A stretch of DNA of 64,000 nucleotides from assembly GCA_049653005.1 (NCBI GenBank), contig JBASFL010000131.1, positions 1 to 64,000 on the forward strand, given 5' to 3'. Positions 42,941 to 51,777 of the stretch are shown in pieces; within the stretch, counting starts at the first letter, position 1, and each line of letters starts with the position of its first letter. The translations under genes were made by a program, and so were the position numbers. This DNA is from UBA2334 sp049653005. Its GTDB lineage: Bacteria > Pseudomonadota > Gammaproteobacteria > Burkholderiales > Burkholderiaceae_C. The notes under the pieces are model-generated. The model made no database searches, was not told the DNA's origin, and worked only from the letters and a program-made list of their open reading frames with translations.

Positions 42941-44218
42941 ATGCAAGCTTCTTCCCGTCGTTTCACTCTCAAGGCCTTGTCTGCCGCCGCCACGGTGGCC
43001 ACTTTGGGCCTGGCCAGCTTCTCTGCACAGGCCGCCGACACCATCAAGGTGGGCGTGTTGCACAGCCTGTCAGGCACCATGGCCATTTCCGAAACCGTGT
43101 TGAAAGACACCGTGCTGATGGCCATTGACGAGATCAACGCCAAAGGCGGCCTGCTGGGCAAAAAGCTGGAGCCCGTGGTGGTCGACCCCGCTTCCAACTG
43201 GCCCCTGTTTGCCGAAAAAACCAAGCAACTGCTGGGCCAGGACAAAGTTGACGTGATCTTCGGCTGCTGGACATCGGTCAGCCGCAAGTCTGTGTTGCCC
43301 GTGGTCGAGGAAATGAACGGCCTGCTGTTCTACCCCGTGCAATACGAGGGTGAAGAACTGTCCAAAAACGTGTTCTACACCGGCGCTGCGCCCAACCAGC
43401 AAGCCATTCCCGCGGTGGACTACCTGATGAGCAAGGCCGGTGGCGGTGCCAAGCGCTGGGTGCTGCTGGGTACCGACTACGTGTACCCCCGCACCACCAA
43501 CAAAATCCTGCGCGCTTACCTCAAGAGCAAAGGCGTGGCCGACAAGGACATTGACGAAAAGTACACCCCGTTTGGCCACTCTGACTACCAGACCATCGTG
43601 GCCGACATCAAGAAATTCAGCGCCGGTGGCAAAACCGCCGTGGTGTCCACCATCAACGGTGACTCCAACGTGCCGTTTTACAAAGAGCTGGGCAATGCGG
43701 GCCTGAAGGCCAAAGACGTGCCCGTGGTGGCCTTCAGCGTGGGCGAAGAAGAGCTGCGCGGCGTGGACACCAAGCCGCTGGTGGGCCACCTGGCTGCGTG
43801 GAACTACTTCCAGTCCATCAAGAACCCGGCCAACACCGAGTTCATCAAGAAGTGGAGCGACTACGCCAAAGCCAAGGGCATTGCCGGCCACAAAGACGCG
43901 CCGCTGACCAACGACCCGATGGAAGCCACCTACATCGGCATCAACATGTGGGCCCAGGCCGTGACCAAGGCCAAAACCACCAACGTGGACAAGGTGATTG
44001 CCGCCATGGCCGGCCAGACCTTCAAGGCACCCAGCGGCATCGTGAGCAAGATGGATGAGAAAAACCACCACCTGCACAAGAGCGTGTTCATCGGCGAAAT
44101 CAAGGCCGACGGCCAGTTCAACGTGGTCTGGAAAACCCCCGGCCCCGTGAAAGCCAAGCCATGGAGCCCCTTCATCGAAGGCAACGACAAGAAGAAGGAC
44201 GAACCCGAGAAGAAGTAA
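42941..44218 (+). CDS. urtA: Urea ABC transporter substrate-binding protein
   Basis: Periplasmic binding protein of 425 residues for high-affinity urea (and often short amide) uptake. A signal peptide with twin arginine (SSRRFTLKAL) ends near AQAADTIKVG. The family core is GVLHSLSGTMAISE, FGCWTSVSRKSVLPVVEE, LLFYPVQYEGEE and GHLAAWNYFQS. ATG 42941 follows CTCTGGAG. Instead of leading into urtBCDE, it ends in a terminator and the other four genes are 9 kb away. Confidence 0.97.
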   Translation: MQASSRRFTLKALSAAATVATLGLASFSAQAADTIKVGVLHSLSGTMAISETVLKDTVLMAIDEINAKGGLLGKKLEPVVVDPASNWPLFAEKTKQLLGQDKVDVIFGCWTSVSRKSVLPVVEEMNGLLFYPVQYEGEELSKNVFYTGAAPNQQAIPAVDYLMSKAGGGAKRWVLLGTDYVYPRTTNKILRAYLKSKGVADKDIDEKYTPFGHSDYQTIVADIKKFSAGGKTAVVSTINGDSNVPFYKELGNAGLKAKDVPVVAFSVGEEELRGVDTKPLVGHLAAWNYFQSIKNPANTEFIKKWSDYAKAKGIAGHKDAPLTNDPMEATYIGINMWAQAVTKAKTTNVDKVIAAMAGQTFKAPSGIVSKMDEKNHHLHKSVFIGEIKADGQFNVVWKTPGPVKAKPWSPFIEGNDKKKDEPEKK

Positions 44219-44259
44219 GGCACTGCTGCCAGCCCGCTGGGATGGTGGTCAACACACGG

Positions 44260-44292
44260 AGCGGTCATCGGGTAACTGGTGACCGCTTTTTT
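44260..44292 (+). terminator. Rho-independent terminator after urtA
   Basis: AGCGGTCA-N12-TGACCGCT, 8-bp perfect stem, followed by TTTTTT. It makes urtA monocistronic. Confidence 0.88.
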
Positions 44293-44294
44293 CC

Positions 44295-44585
44295 TCAGTT
44301 ACGTTTCAGTTGCGTGTAAAAATTTTCGTGCGGCCCCAGCGCCAGCAACACAACTTCAGCAGGGGTGAGCTTGCTCGGCCTGATTTCGTAGGCCAGCAAG
44401 GTTTCCTGGTTGTTCAGTTTGAATTTGTGAACAAACACCCCAGCCAAGTCGCCGCGCTTTTCTTCACCAAGCAGGGGGGCTTGGGCCACCGCTTTCACCG
44501 CTTCATCCAGCACGCCTTTGTCTTTGGCGCGCAGCTTTTTGGCCACCCGGGCAAACGATGGCGTAGCAACAACCGTGCAGGTCAT
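44295..44585 (-). CDS. RelE/ParE-like toxin of a type II TA pair
   Basis: Small protein of 96 residues with the RelE-superfamily strand-helix pattern (ATPSFARVAKKLRAKDKGVLDEAVKAV, VFVHKFKLNNQETLLAYEI). ATG 44585 lies 4 nt past the antitoxin stop with GGGTGAG before it; an ATG at 44603 inside the antitoxin is possible. Predicted mRNA interferase or gyrase poison; not separable here. It faces the urtA terminator. Confidence 0.8.
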   Translation of the reverse strand: MTCTVVATPSFARVAKKLRAKDKGVLDEAVKAVAQAPLLGEEKRGDLAGVFVHKFKLNNQETLLAYEIRPSKLTPAEVVLLALGPHENFYTQLKRN

Positions 44586-44589
44586 TTGC

Positions 44590-44808
44590 TCACCCAAACT
44601 CATAGGGTGCGGCGAGCCCCGCTTTGGTTTCTTCCCGCGACAACATGGTGTCTTGAATCAGGCGCAACGGCACATCGGGGTTCTCCAGCACCGCCTTGCC
44701 TATGCGTGCCCAGTATTCAATTTGCTTGGGCACCGAGCGGTGCTCTGCGGCCGCGTGCGGCTTTGCGTCTTCGATCAATTGCTCGGACAGTTTCAACGCC
44801 ACGGCCAT
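44590..44808 (-). CDS. ParD-like antitoxin
   Basis: Protein of 72 residues of the ParD_like type: ALKLSEQLIEDAKPHAAAEHRSVPKQIEYWARIGKAVLENPD is the typical RHH-like segment. ATG 44808 has AAGGAG 7 nt before it. It precedes the toxin, forming a two-gene operon placed between urtA and the LysR gene. Confidence 0.85.
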   Translation of the reverse strand: MAVALKLSEQLIEDAKPHAAAEHRSVPKQIEYWARIGKAVLENPDVPLRLIQDTMLSREETKAGLAAPYEFG

Positions 44809-44888
44809 GTGCTTCTCCTTAAAATGAAGGTGTATTTTGGTTTTAAAAGAAACTTTTTGCAACCTTTTGTCTGCGCGGGCAACTTGCT

Positions 44889-45815
44889 TCAGTGCGCCCC
44901 GTCGCCTGGAAAAACAGGGCTGATTTGACCCCGAATTGCATTCAGCAGCTTGATGGCAGGCAAGGGCAGCGCGCCCTGTCGGCGGCGGAACACGGTCAGC
45001 GTGCGCCGGTGGGCTCCTTCTGCCACGGGCAGCTCGGCAATCAGCTGGGCCTTCAGTTCCGTTTCGTACATGGAACGCGGGCACCAGCCCAGAAACCCGG
45101 CGTGCACCACCAGGCTTTTGATCATCGCCACCGACCGGGTTTGCACCAGTTGGGTCGGCATGGCCAGGCCTTGCAGCGCCAGGGCCGCTTTGAACTCGTT
45201 GTAAGGCGGTGTGCCCTGGGGGGTGAGGGCCCAGCGGGAGCCCAACAGGTCTTGCAGGTGCAAGGGGTGTTGGGATTGCAAGGGGTGGTGCGACGCCGCA
45301 ATGACATGGGCCGAGTCGCTCCAGCGGCAGTCTTTCACGGACACGACCTCTTCGCTGTCGTCCACCAACGCCCCCAAGGCCAGGTCCACCTCGTATTGGC
45401 TGAGGGCCATGTGCAACTGGTCCCAGGTGCCTTCCACCACTTGAACCTGCAAGTTCGGGTGTTGCGCCAGCAGGTCTGAAAGGGCCAGCGACAAGGTGCG
45501 CCCCGCCAGGCTGGCCAGCGTGCCCACCCGCACCGTGCCGCGCGCCAGCCCACGCAAGGCCTGAATTTCTTCAACGGCCACTTGAGACTGGTGCAGCAGC
45601 AGGGTGGCGTGTGGCAGCAGGGCACGGCCCACCTCGGTGGGGTGCATGCCTTTGCTGTGTCGCTCAAACAGGGGCGCGCCCACTTGCGCCTCCAGCCGCC
45701 GCACCGTGCGGCTCAACGCCGGTTGGGTGATGCCCAACGCCTCTGCGGCCCGCCCCAGGCTGCCCAGCTCATGGATGGTTTTGAAGGCCAGCAAATGGGC
45801 GAGGTCATAGGCCAT
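44889..45815 (-). CDS. LysR-family transcriptional regulator
   Basis: Regulator of 308 residues with N-terminal winged helix (FKTIHELGSLGRAAEALGITQPALSRTVRRLEAQVG) and a periplasmic-binding-like effector domain. It lies 28 nt after the class II aldolase gene on the same strand, so it may form an operon with it and respond to a related substrate. ATG 45815 is set by the family start MAYDLAHLLAF. Confidence 0.9.
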   Translation of the reverse strand: MAYDLAHLLAFKTIHELGSLGRAAEALGITQPALSRTVRRLEAQVGAPLFERHSKGMHPTEVGRALLPHATLLLHQSQVAVEEIQALRGLARGTVRVGTLASLAGRTLSLALSDLLAQHPNLQVQVVEGTWDQLHMALSQYEVDLALGALVDDSEEVVSVKDCRWSDSAHVIAASHHPLQSQHPLHLQDLLGSRWALTPQGTPPYNEFKAALALQGLAMPTQLVQTRSVAMIKSLVVHAGFLGWCPRSMYETELKAQLIAELPVAEGAHRRTLTVFRRRQGALPLPAIKLLNAIRGQISPVFPGDGAH

Positions 45816-45843
45816 GGGGGCGGCTGTGCATTCGGTCTGTGCG

Positions 45844-46638
45844 TCAAGTCTGGTAGCTGGGGTCGGTGCGGTCCAGCAGGCGCAGCAGCGCGTTCCAGTC
45901 GCGCAGCTGCAAAAAATCGCTGTCGCGGTCGAACTGCGATGCGGTGTGTTCACACACCTGGGCGTCGGGCAGGCACAGGGGCTGGTCGCCCGCCAATGCC
46001 GCCACCTGGATTTGGCAGGCGCGCTCCAGGAAAAACATTTCTTTGAAGGCGTTTGAGATCGAGGTGCCGATGGTCAGCAGCCCGTGGTTGCGCAGAATCA
46101 GCACGTTTTTGGCGCCCACGTCCGCAATCAGGCGTTCCTGCTCGGTCGTGTTCAACGCAATGCCCTCGAACGCGTGGTACGCCACCCGGTTGTGAAAACG
46201 CATGGCGTGCTGAGAGATGGACAGCAGCCCCGCTTGCTGCGTGGACACCGCCACCCCAGCCGCCGTGTGGGTGTGCAGCACACAAAAGGCGTCGGGCCGG
46301 GCGCGGTGAATCGCCCCGTGTATGACAAAGGCAGCTGGGTTCACGTCGTAGGGCACGTCGTCCACCAGCTGCCCGTGGATGTCCACTTTCACCAGGTTGG
46401 AGGCCGAAATTTCCTCGTACAGCAGGCCAAAGGCGTTGACCAGGTAGTGCTGGGGCTCGCCGGGCACGGCGGCCGAGATGTGGTTGTAAATCCAGTCCGT
46501 CATGCGGTGGTGCGCAATCAGCCGGTAACACGCGGCCAACTCCACGCGCACAGCCCATTCGGCCTCGCTGCACCGGGCGCGGGTGGTGCGTCGGCTGTTT
46601 TCCAGTGCGGCTTTCAATGGGTCGTTGGTCATGGACAT
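45844..46638 (-). CDS. Class II aldolase/adducin-family protein
   Basis: Zn-dependent aldolase-fold protein of 264 residues. Zinc-ligand segments VLHTHTAAG and LRNHGLLTIG are intact, with the family segment HISAAVPGEPQHYLVNAFGLLYEEI. Substrates in this family range from fuculose-phosphate to decarboxylated sugar acids; the catalytic role is not certain. Start at 46638 or 46632 (both ATG). Clustered with a LysR regulator. Confidence 0.87.
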   Translation of the reverse strand: MSMTNDPLKAALENSRRTTRARCSEAEWAVRVELAACYRLIAHHRMTDWIYNHISAAVPGEPQHYLVNAFGLLYEEISASNLVKVDIHGQLVDDVPYDVNPAAFVIHGAIHRARPDAFCVLHTHTAAGVAVSTQQAGLLSISQHAMRFHNRVAYHAFEGIALNTTEQERLIADVGAKNVLILRNHGLLTIGTSISNAFKEMFFLERACQIQVAALAGDQPLCLPDAQVCEHTASQFDRDSDFLQLRDWNALLRLLDRTDPSYQT

Positions 46639-46753
46639 GGGGCAGTGCCTTTGGGTGGTGCTGAACAGGCCGCCATTCTGTGCACAAACCCCTGCCAACA
46701 GAAGTGCTGATGGGGACAAAAGCCATGCCTAAAGGTTATGCCCTGCGGGGCAC

Positions 46754-47194
46754 TCAGGCGCCTTGCGTTCGGTCGCCTGAGGGCGACGGCCGGGCCTGGC
46801 TTTCCAAAATTTGGTGGTGTGCGGCGGTGGCGTTGTCGTTGTGCTGGGCCAGGTCGGCGGTGAGGCGTTCCACCTTGGCCACCACCGCCAGCAGGGCCAC
46901 CAGTTCTTGGCCCAGGCGCCCGCTGGTGTGCTGCATGCCCAGCAGGGTGGATTTGGCGTCAAGCGAGCCCAGTGTCAGCCCCCTCGGCGAGCCTGCCGCA
47001 GGCTGAAACGGCAAGTCCACCATGCTGCGCTGGATGGTTTCCGCCAGCAAATGCGCTTGTTCAGACACCGCAAACTGCCATTCGATGGCATCGCGGCAGC
47101 GTTGCAGCGCTAGCTCGGACGTTTTCAGTTGGGTCTCCACCGCGTGTGCGGTGGTTTTGAGGGCAGAGAGGTACCTGCCGAATGTGCTGTTCAT
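46754..47194 (-). CDS. Hypothetical helical protein
   Basis: Unrecognised soluble protein of 146 residues, almost entirely helical with coiled-coil character (LKTTAHAVETQLKTSELALQ, LGQELVALLAVVAKVERLTADLAQ). No signal or membrane segment. It is divergent from the FIST gene across an AT-rich 148-bp gap, so the two may act together in signalling. An ATG at 47221 would add nine residues. Function unknown. Confidence 0.6.
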   Translation of the reverse strand: MNSTFGRYLSALKTTAHAVETQLKTSELALQRCRDAIEWQFAVSEQAHLLAETIQRSMVDLPFQPAAGSPRGLTLGSLDAKSTLLGMQHTSGRLGQELVALLAVVAKVERLTADLAQHNDNATAAHHQILESQARPSPSGDRTQGA

Positions 47195-47342
47195 CAAATC
47201 GGGGCAAAAAAAGGTGCCCACTGTCGCGGTTGTGTGTTTGGGTCAAGTTGACTTGCGTCAAGCTTTTTTGAATTGATTAGCAATAAATATGATATGAATG
47301 ATATATATTATCGAATAAATCAAATTTGGATGGGTTTTCGCC

Positions 47343-48476
47343 ATGTTCCAGGCCCAGCGCTTCTTTGACCGTGATTTGTCGGGCCTGGAGGGGTGTCTCC
47401 GAGATTGGCTGGCAGACCACCCCGCCATGGGGGTGTTGGTGTATTTGCCCGAAGCCCAGGCAGGTTCGGTCGGGCGCGTGCAAGCCTGTTGCCGCGCCCT
47501 GAGTGTTCCCCTGGTGGGGGCGGTGTTTCCGGCGCTGATCACGCCGGACGGCTTCGTGACGGAAGGGGCCTGGGTCATGCGTTTTGACACCATGCCCCTG
47601 CACGGCTTGGTGGACGGTCTGTCGGCCGACGCATCGGTGTCTGCCCGTCGGCTGGTGTCCGAAATGGGCGAAGTGCTGGCGTCGGCCGCTGAGCCGGGTG
47701 CCATTGCCTACATGGTGTTCGATGCCATGTTGCCCCACATTGGGTCACTGATGACCGATGTGGCCAAGGTGTTCGCAGAGCGGTTGCACACCGTGGGCGT
47801 GAACGCTGGCAGCGAAACGTTTCAGCCCATGCCGTGCCTGTTTGACGGCGAGCGGTGTGTGGGCAATGCCGCGTTGTGCCTGTCTTTGCCAACGCCCAAA
47901 GGCTTGGCGGTGGAGCACGGTTACCCGGTGTCCAACACCCTCATGAGGGCCAGCAGCACACAGGGCAACCGCATAGACGCCATCGATGGCCGCCCGGCAC
48001 TGGCGGTGTACCAGGACATCATCCAGCGCGAATACGGCGTGACCCTGACCCGTGAGAATTTCTACAGCTACGCGGTTCATTACCCGTTTGGGGTGATCAC
48101 CGCATTGAAAGTGTTGGTGCGCATCCCCGTGGGGTTGACCGACGATGGGGCCATTTTGTGTGTGGGCGAGGTGCCCCCCAACTCAGCCCTGCGTTTGCTG
48201 CGAGCCCCCGAAACGCCCGATCAGAGCACTTGCGCGGCCTCGCTCAGCGCCATGCTTGACGGGGCGGCACAAGACGCCAGCCTGCACACGTTTTATTGCG
48301 CTGGGCGGCGCATGCATTTTGGCGCGTAAGCAGACCAAGAACTGGCGGCCTTGCAAGCCGCCACAGGTGCGCGGCAGTTGGTCGGCGCCCTCACCCTGGG
48401 CGAGTTGGACACCCTTGACGTGCAGGGCCTGAAATTTCCCCAGTTCCACAACGCAGCGGTGGTGTGCCTGGCCTGA
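47343..48476 (+). pseudogene. FIST-domain sensor protein, interrupted by an in-frame stop
   Basis: The frame from ATG 47343 encodes FIST_N and FIST_C sensor domains (small-ligand binding; partners of kinases, chemoreceptors and GGDEF proteins). It is stopped by TAA at 48327-48329 after 328 residues (ending GRRMHFGA). The same frame then continues 48 codons to TGA 48474-48476 and encodes the expected FIST_C end (QLVGALTLGELDTLDVQG, FPQFHNAAVVCLA). Without the TAA the protein would be 377 residues, the family length. So the gene is either disrupted by a point mutation or makes a truncated sensor. Confidence 0.8.
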
Positions 48477-49205
48477 TCATTCTTTGGCGCGGTTCAAGTC
48501 CATGGAAAACGTGAACCGGTCTGCCGGGTGCACTGACACCGACACCTCGAACACAGCGTCGGCCGAATCGCAATAGCGCCGGGTGATTTTCAGGGCCGGG
48601 CTGCCCACCTCCACCCCCAGCGCCGCGCTGAGTTCTTTGGGCACCAGCACCGCCTGTATGTCTTGCCGGATGCGGGCAATGCGGCGCCCGTAGCGGCTTT
48701 CAATGAGCGAGCTGACCAGCGTGTCGGGTGATGCCCGCACCCATTCGCCCACCTCGGCGTAGGCAGGCTCCACGTACACGTCGGTCCAGCACAAAGGGCG
48801 GGCTTTTTTGCCACCTTCCATGCGCAGGCTGGCAATGCGCAGCCAGCGCGAGCCGCCGGGGCAGCCCAGCTCCTGGGCCAGCGCCAGGTCCACCACCACT
48901 TCGTCAATGGCGCGCACCACGCGCACGTGTTCGGCGCCGAACTGGGCCAGGTCGCCCACGGTGGCCAGGGTTTGGGTGAACCCGGCCGCAGGTGTGGCGG
49001 CTTCCACCCGCGTGCCCACGTTTTTGCGGCGCGAGATCAACCCCAGTTCTTGCAACTCGTCCAGGGCCTTGCGCACCGCATAGCGGCTCAGGCCGTGGCG
49101 CTCGCACAGCTCGAACTCGGTGGGCAACAGGTCGCCCACCGCGTGGGCGCCCGAGGCAATGCCCTCGGACAGCAGCCGGGCCAGGTCGGTGCTTTTGTTT
49201 GACAT
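48477..49205 (-). CDS. GntR-family regulator (HutC/UTRA subfamily)
   Basis: Regulator of 242 residues: winged helix-turn-helix (LLPTEFELCERHGLSRYAVRKALDELQELGLI) and a UTRA effector domain (ending SVSVHPADRFTFSMDL). It is divergent from the lyase-Bug-hydratase operon and probably represses it. Two TTCGAA palindromes and one GGGTTAACCC palindrome lie in the shared promoter region. It is adjacent to the broken FIST gene with zero-base spacing of stops. Confidence 0.9.
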   Translation of the reverse strand: MSNKSTDLARLLSEGIASGAHAVGDLLPTEFELCERHGLSRYAVRKALDELQELGLISRRKNVGTRVEAATPAAGFTQTLATVGDLAQFGAEHVRVVRAIDEVVVDLALAQELGCPGGSRWLRIASLRMEGGKKARPLCWTDVYVEPAYAEVGEWVRASPDTLVSSLIESRYGRRIARIRQDIQAVLVPKELSAALGVEVGSPALKITRRYCDSADAVFEVSVSVHPADRFTFSMDLNRAKE

Positions 49206-49235
49206 GCGTGGCTTCTCCGGAAAAAGCAGGGTATT

Positions 49236-49247
49236 CGGGTTAACCCG
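49236..49247. promoter_or_regulatory. CGGGTTAACCCG palindrome
   Basis: A perfect 12-bp palindrome between the divergent GntR gene and the lyase operon, 31 nt upstream of the GntR start. Candidate operator for GntR or another regulator. Confidence 0.5.
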
Positions 49248-49257
49248 AGTGGTGTGT

Positions 49258-49293
49258 TTGTTCGAACAAGATAAGATTAATTTGTTCGAACAT
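49258..49293. promoter_or_regulatory. Paired TTCGAA operator candidates
   Basis: TTGTTCGAACAA (49258-49269) and TTGTTCGAACAT (49282-49293) are spaced 24 bp centre to centre, about two helical turns, with a further TGTTCG half site at 49301. They lie directly before the lyase gene and suit a cooperative GntR dimer pair. Confidence 0.7.
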
Positions 49294-49332
49294 TTAAATA
49301 TGTTCGTTTAATTTCAACATATTACCACCGCC

Positions 49333-50721
49333 ATGACACCCCATTCTTTTCACCCCGCCAGCACCATGTTGGACTCGGTTTTGTTCCGCGACGCCTTTGG
49401 CACCCCGGTCATGCGCGAGGTGTTTTCCGACCAAAAGCTGATCGCCCGCTACATCGAAGTGGAAGTGGCACTGGCCCGTGCCGAGGCCCGCTGCGGCGTG
49501 ATTCCCGCCGAGGCGGCCGAGGTGATTGCCCGCGAATCGCGGCTGGAGCGCATTGACTTTGACCACATGCGGCACGAGACCGACATCGTGGGCTACCCCA
49601 TCCTGCCGCTGGTGCACCAGCTGGTGGCCATGTGTGGCGAGGCGGGCCGCTACGTGCACTGGGGCGCCACCACCCAAGACATCATGGACACCGCCAACGT
49701 GCTGCAGGTGCGCGACGGCCTGGCCCTGGTGGAGGCCGACATCCGCGAACTGCGAGGCATCCTGGCCGATCTCGCCCACAAACACCGCGACACCCCCATG
49801 GCCGGGCGCACCCATTTGCAGCAGGCCCTGCCCGTGACGTTTGGCTACAAAGTGGCCATTTGGCTGGCCATGTTTGACCGCCACCAGGAACGCCTGGCCG
49901 AGCTGCGCAAACGCGTGCTGGTGGTGGAGTTTGCGGGTGCGGCGGGCACGCTGGCCTCGCTGGGCACGGCCCAGGGCAACCTGGGTTTTGAGGTGCAGGC
50001 CGCGCTGGCCGACGAGCTGGGCCTGGGCGTGCCCACCACCACCTGGCACGTGGCCCGCGACGGGTTTGCCGAGGCCGTCAACCTGCTGGCGCTGGTCACG
50101 GGCTCGCTGGGCAAGATCGCGCTGGACATCATGATCATGGCATCCACCGAGTTTGCCGAGGTGTACGAACCCTTTGTGAAGGGCAGGGGGGCCAGCAGCA
50201 CCATGCCGCAAAAGCGCAACCCCATTTCCAGCGAGCTGATGCTGGCCGCCTCCAAGGCGGTGCGCCAGCACGCCGGGTTGATGGTGGACGCCATGGTGCA
50301 AGACTTTGAACGCGCCACCGGCCCCTGGCACGCCGAGTGGCTGGCCCTGCCCGAGGCCTTCATCCTCACCGCCGGAGCCCTGCACCAAGCCAAGTTTGCG
50401 CTGGGTGGCCTGGTGGTGGACGACGCCCGCATGCGCCACAACCTCGGCATCACCAAAGGCCTGATCGTGGCCGAGGCCGTGATGATGGGCCTGGCCCCCG
50501 CCATGGGCCGTCAGCAGGCGCACGACGTGGTGTACGAGGCCTGCCGCACCGTCAACACACACGGCGGCACGTTGGCCGAGGCGCTGGCCGCCTTGCCTGC
50601 CGTCACCGCCCATGTGGACCGCTCCGCCATCGACCGCCTGACCGACCCCGCCAACTACCTGGGCCTGGCCCCGCAGATGGTGGACCGCGCCATTGCCGCC
50701 TCGGCCGCGGTGCCCTGCTGA
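49333..50721 (+). CDS. Aspartase/fumarase-superfamily lyase (adenylosuccinate-lyase-like)
   Basis: Homotetrameric eliminase of 462 residues with the signature SSTMPQKRNP at 288-297 and conserved HWGATTQDIMDTA and GRTHLQQALPVTFG segments. The superfamily cleaves C-N or C-O bonds releasing fumarate. This is a catabolic relative, not the housekeeping purB: it sits in an operon with a Bug uptake protein and a class I hydratase. Candidates are lyases of N-succinyl compounds (iminodisuccinate, EDDS) or carboxymuconate cycloisomerase-like enzymes; the substrate cannot be fixed from sequence. Confidence 0.87.
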   Translation: MTPHSFHPASTMLDSVLFRDAFGTPVMREVFSDQKLIARYIEVEVALARAEARCGVIPAEAAEVIARESRLERIDFDHMRHETDIVGYPILPLVHQLVAMCGEAGRYVHWGATTQDIMDTANVLQVRDGLALVEADIRELRGILADLAHKHRDTPMAGRTHLQQALPVTFGYKVAIWLAMFDRHQERLAELRKRVLVVEFAGAAGTLASLGTAQGNLGFEVQAALADELGLGVPTTTWHVARDGFAEAVNLLALVTGSLGKIALDIMIMASTEFAEVYEPFVKGRGASSTMPQKRNPISSELMLAASKAVRQHAGLMVDAMVQDFERATGPWHAEWLALPEAFILTAGALHQAKFALGGLVVDDARMRHNLGITKGLIVAEAVMMGLAPAMGRQQAHDVVYEACRTVNTHGGTLAEALAALPAVTAHVDRSAIDRLTDPANYLGLAPQMVDRAIAASAAVPC

Positions 50722-50784
50722 TGGGCTGAACGCCCCTGTTTGTGCATTCTTTTCCCGTTCCCAAAACCCCCCGGAGACACACCC

Positions 50785-51765
50785 ATGAAAACCTTGAGCG
50801 CCCTGTGCGCGGCCGCCGCACTGCTCGTCACCACCTCGGTCGCCCAGGCCCAGGCCTGGCCCGCCAAAAACCTGGTCTGGATCGTGCCCTTTGCCGCCGG
50901 TGGCCCCACCGACGCCATGGCCCGCGACATTGCCGACAAGGTCAGCCGCCAGATTGGCCAGCCCATCATCATTGAAAACGCCGCCGGGGCCGGGGGCACC
51001 ATCGGCGCGGCCAAGGCCGCCCGGACCACGCCCGACGGCCACACCTTTCTGGTGGGGCACATGGGCTACATGGGCGCTGCGCCCGCGCTGTACAAAAAGC
51101 TCAGCTACGACCCGGTGAAAGACTTCGAGGCCGTGTTCCGCTTCCCCGACACGCCGCTGGTGCTGCTGGTGCCCAAAACATCGCCCTACAAAACCGCTGC
51201 CGACCTGATCGCGGTGGCCAAGGCCAACCCGAAAAAAATCAACTTCGGCAACGCCGGTGTGGGCTCCACCTCGCACCTGATTGCGGCGCTGTTCGAGTCG
51301 AAAGCGGGTATCGACGTCACGTCGGTGTCGTACAAAGGCGCGGCCCCCGCCATGAACGATTTGGTGGGCGGCCAGGTGGATGCCATGTTTGACCAGAGCA
51401 ACACCGCCTTGCCCCAGGTGGTGGGCGGGCGCTTGAACGCCATTGCCCTCACGTCGCTCACCCCCATGCCCCAGCAGTTTCCCGGTGTGGCCCCATTGGC
51501 CGACAAAACCCTGCCGGGCTTTGAGTCCGCCACCTGGTACGGGTTGTACGCCCCCAAAGGCGTGCCCAAAGACGTGGTGCAAAAACTCCACCAGGCGTAC
51601 TTGAAAGCCCTGGGCGACAAAGACTGGACGCAACGCATGGCGGCCCAAGGCATTCACCTGTTGCCCGAAGCCCAATACGGCCCCGAGGCCTTTGCCAAAC
51701 ACACCGCCGCCGAGGTGGACAAATGGCGCAAGGTGGCCACCGACGCCAAAATCCAAATCGACTGA
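50785..51765 (+). CDS. Bug (TctC-type) periplasmic binding protein
   Basis: Solute receptor of tripartite tricarboxylate transporters, 326 residues, with signal peptide ending SVAQAQA. Fingerprints are IVPFAAGGPTDAMARDIAD, NAAGAGGTIGAAKAAR and PKKINFGNAGVGSTSHL. Its carboxylate ligand is unknown; no TctA/TctB genes lie nearby, which is common for Bug proteins. ATG 50785 follows CCGGAG. It is the second gene of the lyase operon. Confidence 0.93.
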   Translation: MKTLSALCAAAALLVTTSVAQAQAWPAKNLVWIVPFAAGGPTDAMARDIADKVSRQIGQPIIIENAAGAGGTIGAAKAARTTPDGHTFLVGHMGYMGAAPALYKKLSYDPVKDFEAVFRFPDTPLVLLVPKTSPYKTAADLIAVAKANPKKINFGNAGVGSTSHLIAALFESKAGIDVTSVSYKGAAPAMNDLVGGQVDAMFDQSNTALPQVVGGRLNAIALTSLTPMPQQFPGVAPLADKTLPGFESATWYGLYAPKGVPKDVVQKLHQAYLKALGDKDWTQRMAAQGIHLLPEAQYGPEAFAKHTAAEVDKWRKVATDAKIQID

Positions 51766-51777
51766 CCGCCACACCCC

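Noticed and set aside
49333..50721. Housekeeping adenylosuccinate lyase (purB)
   Set aside because: The operon with a GntR regulator, Bug receptor and fumarase-like enzyme indicates a catabolic relative rather than purine synthesis.
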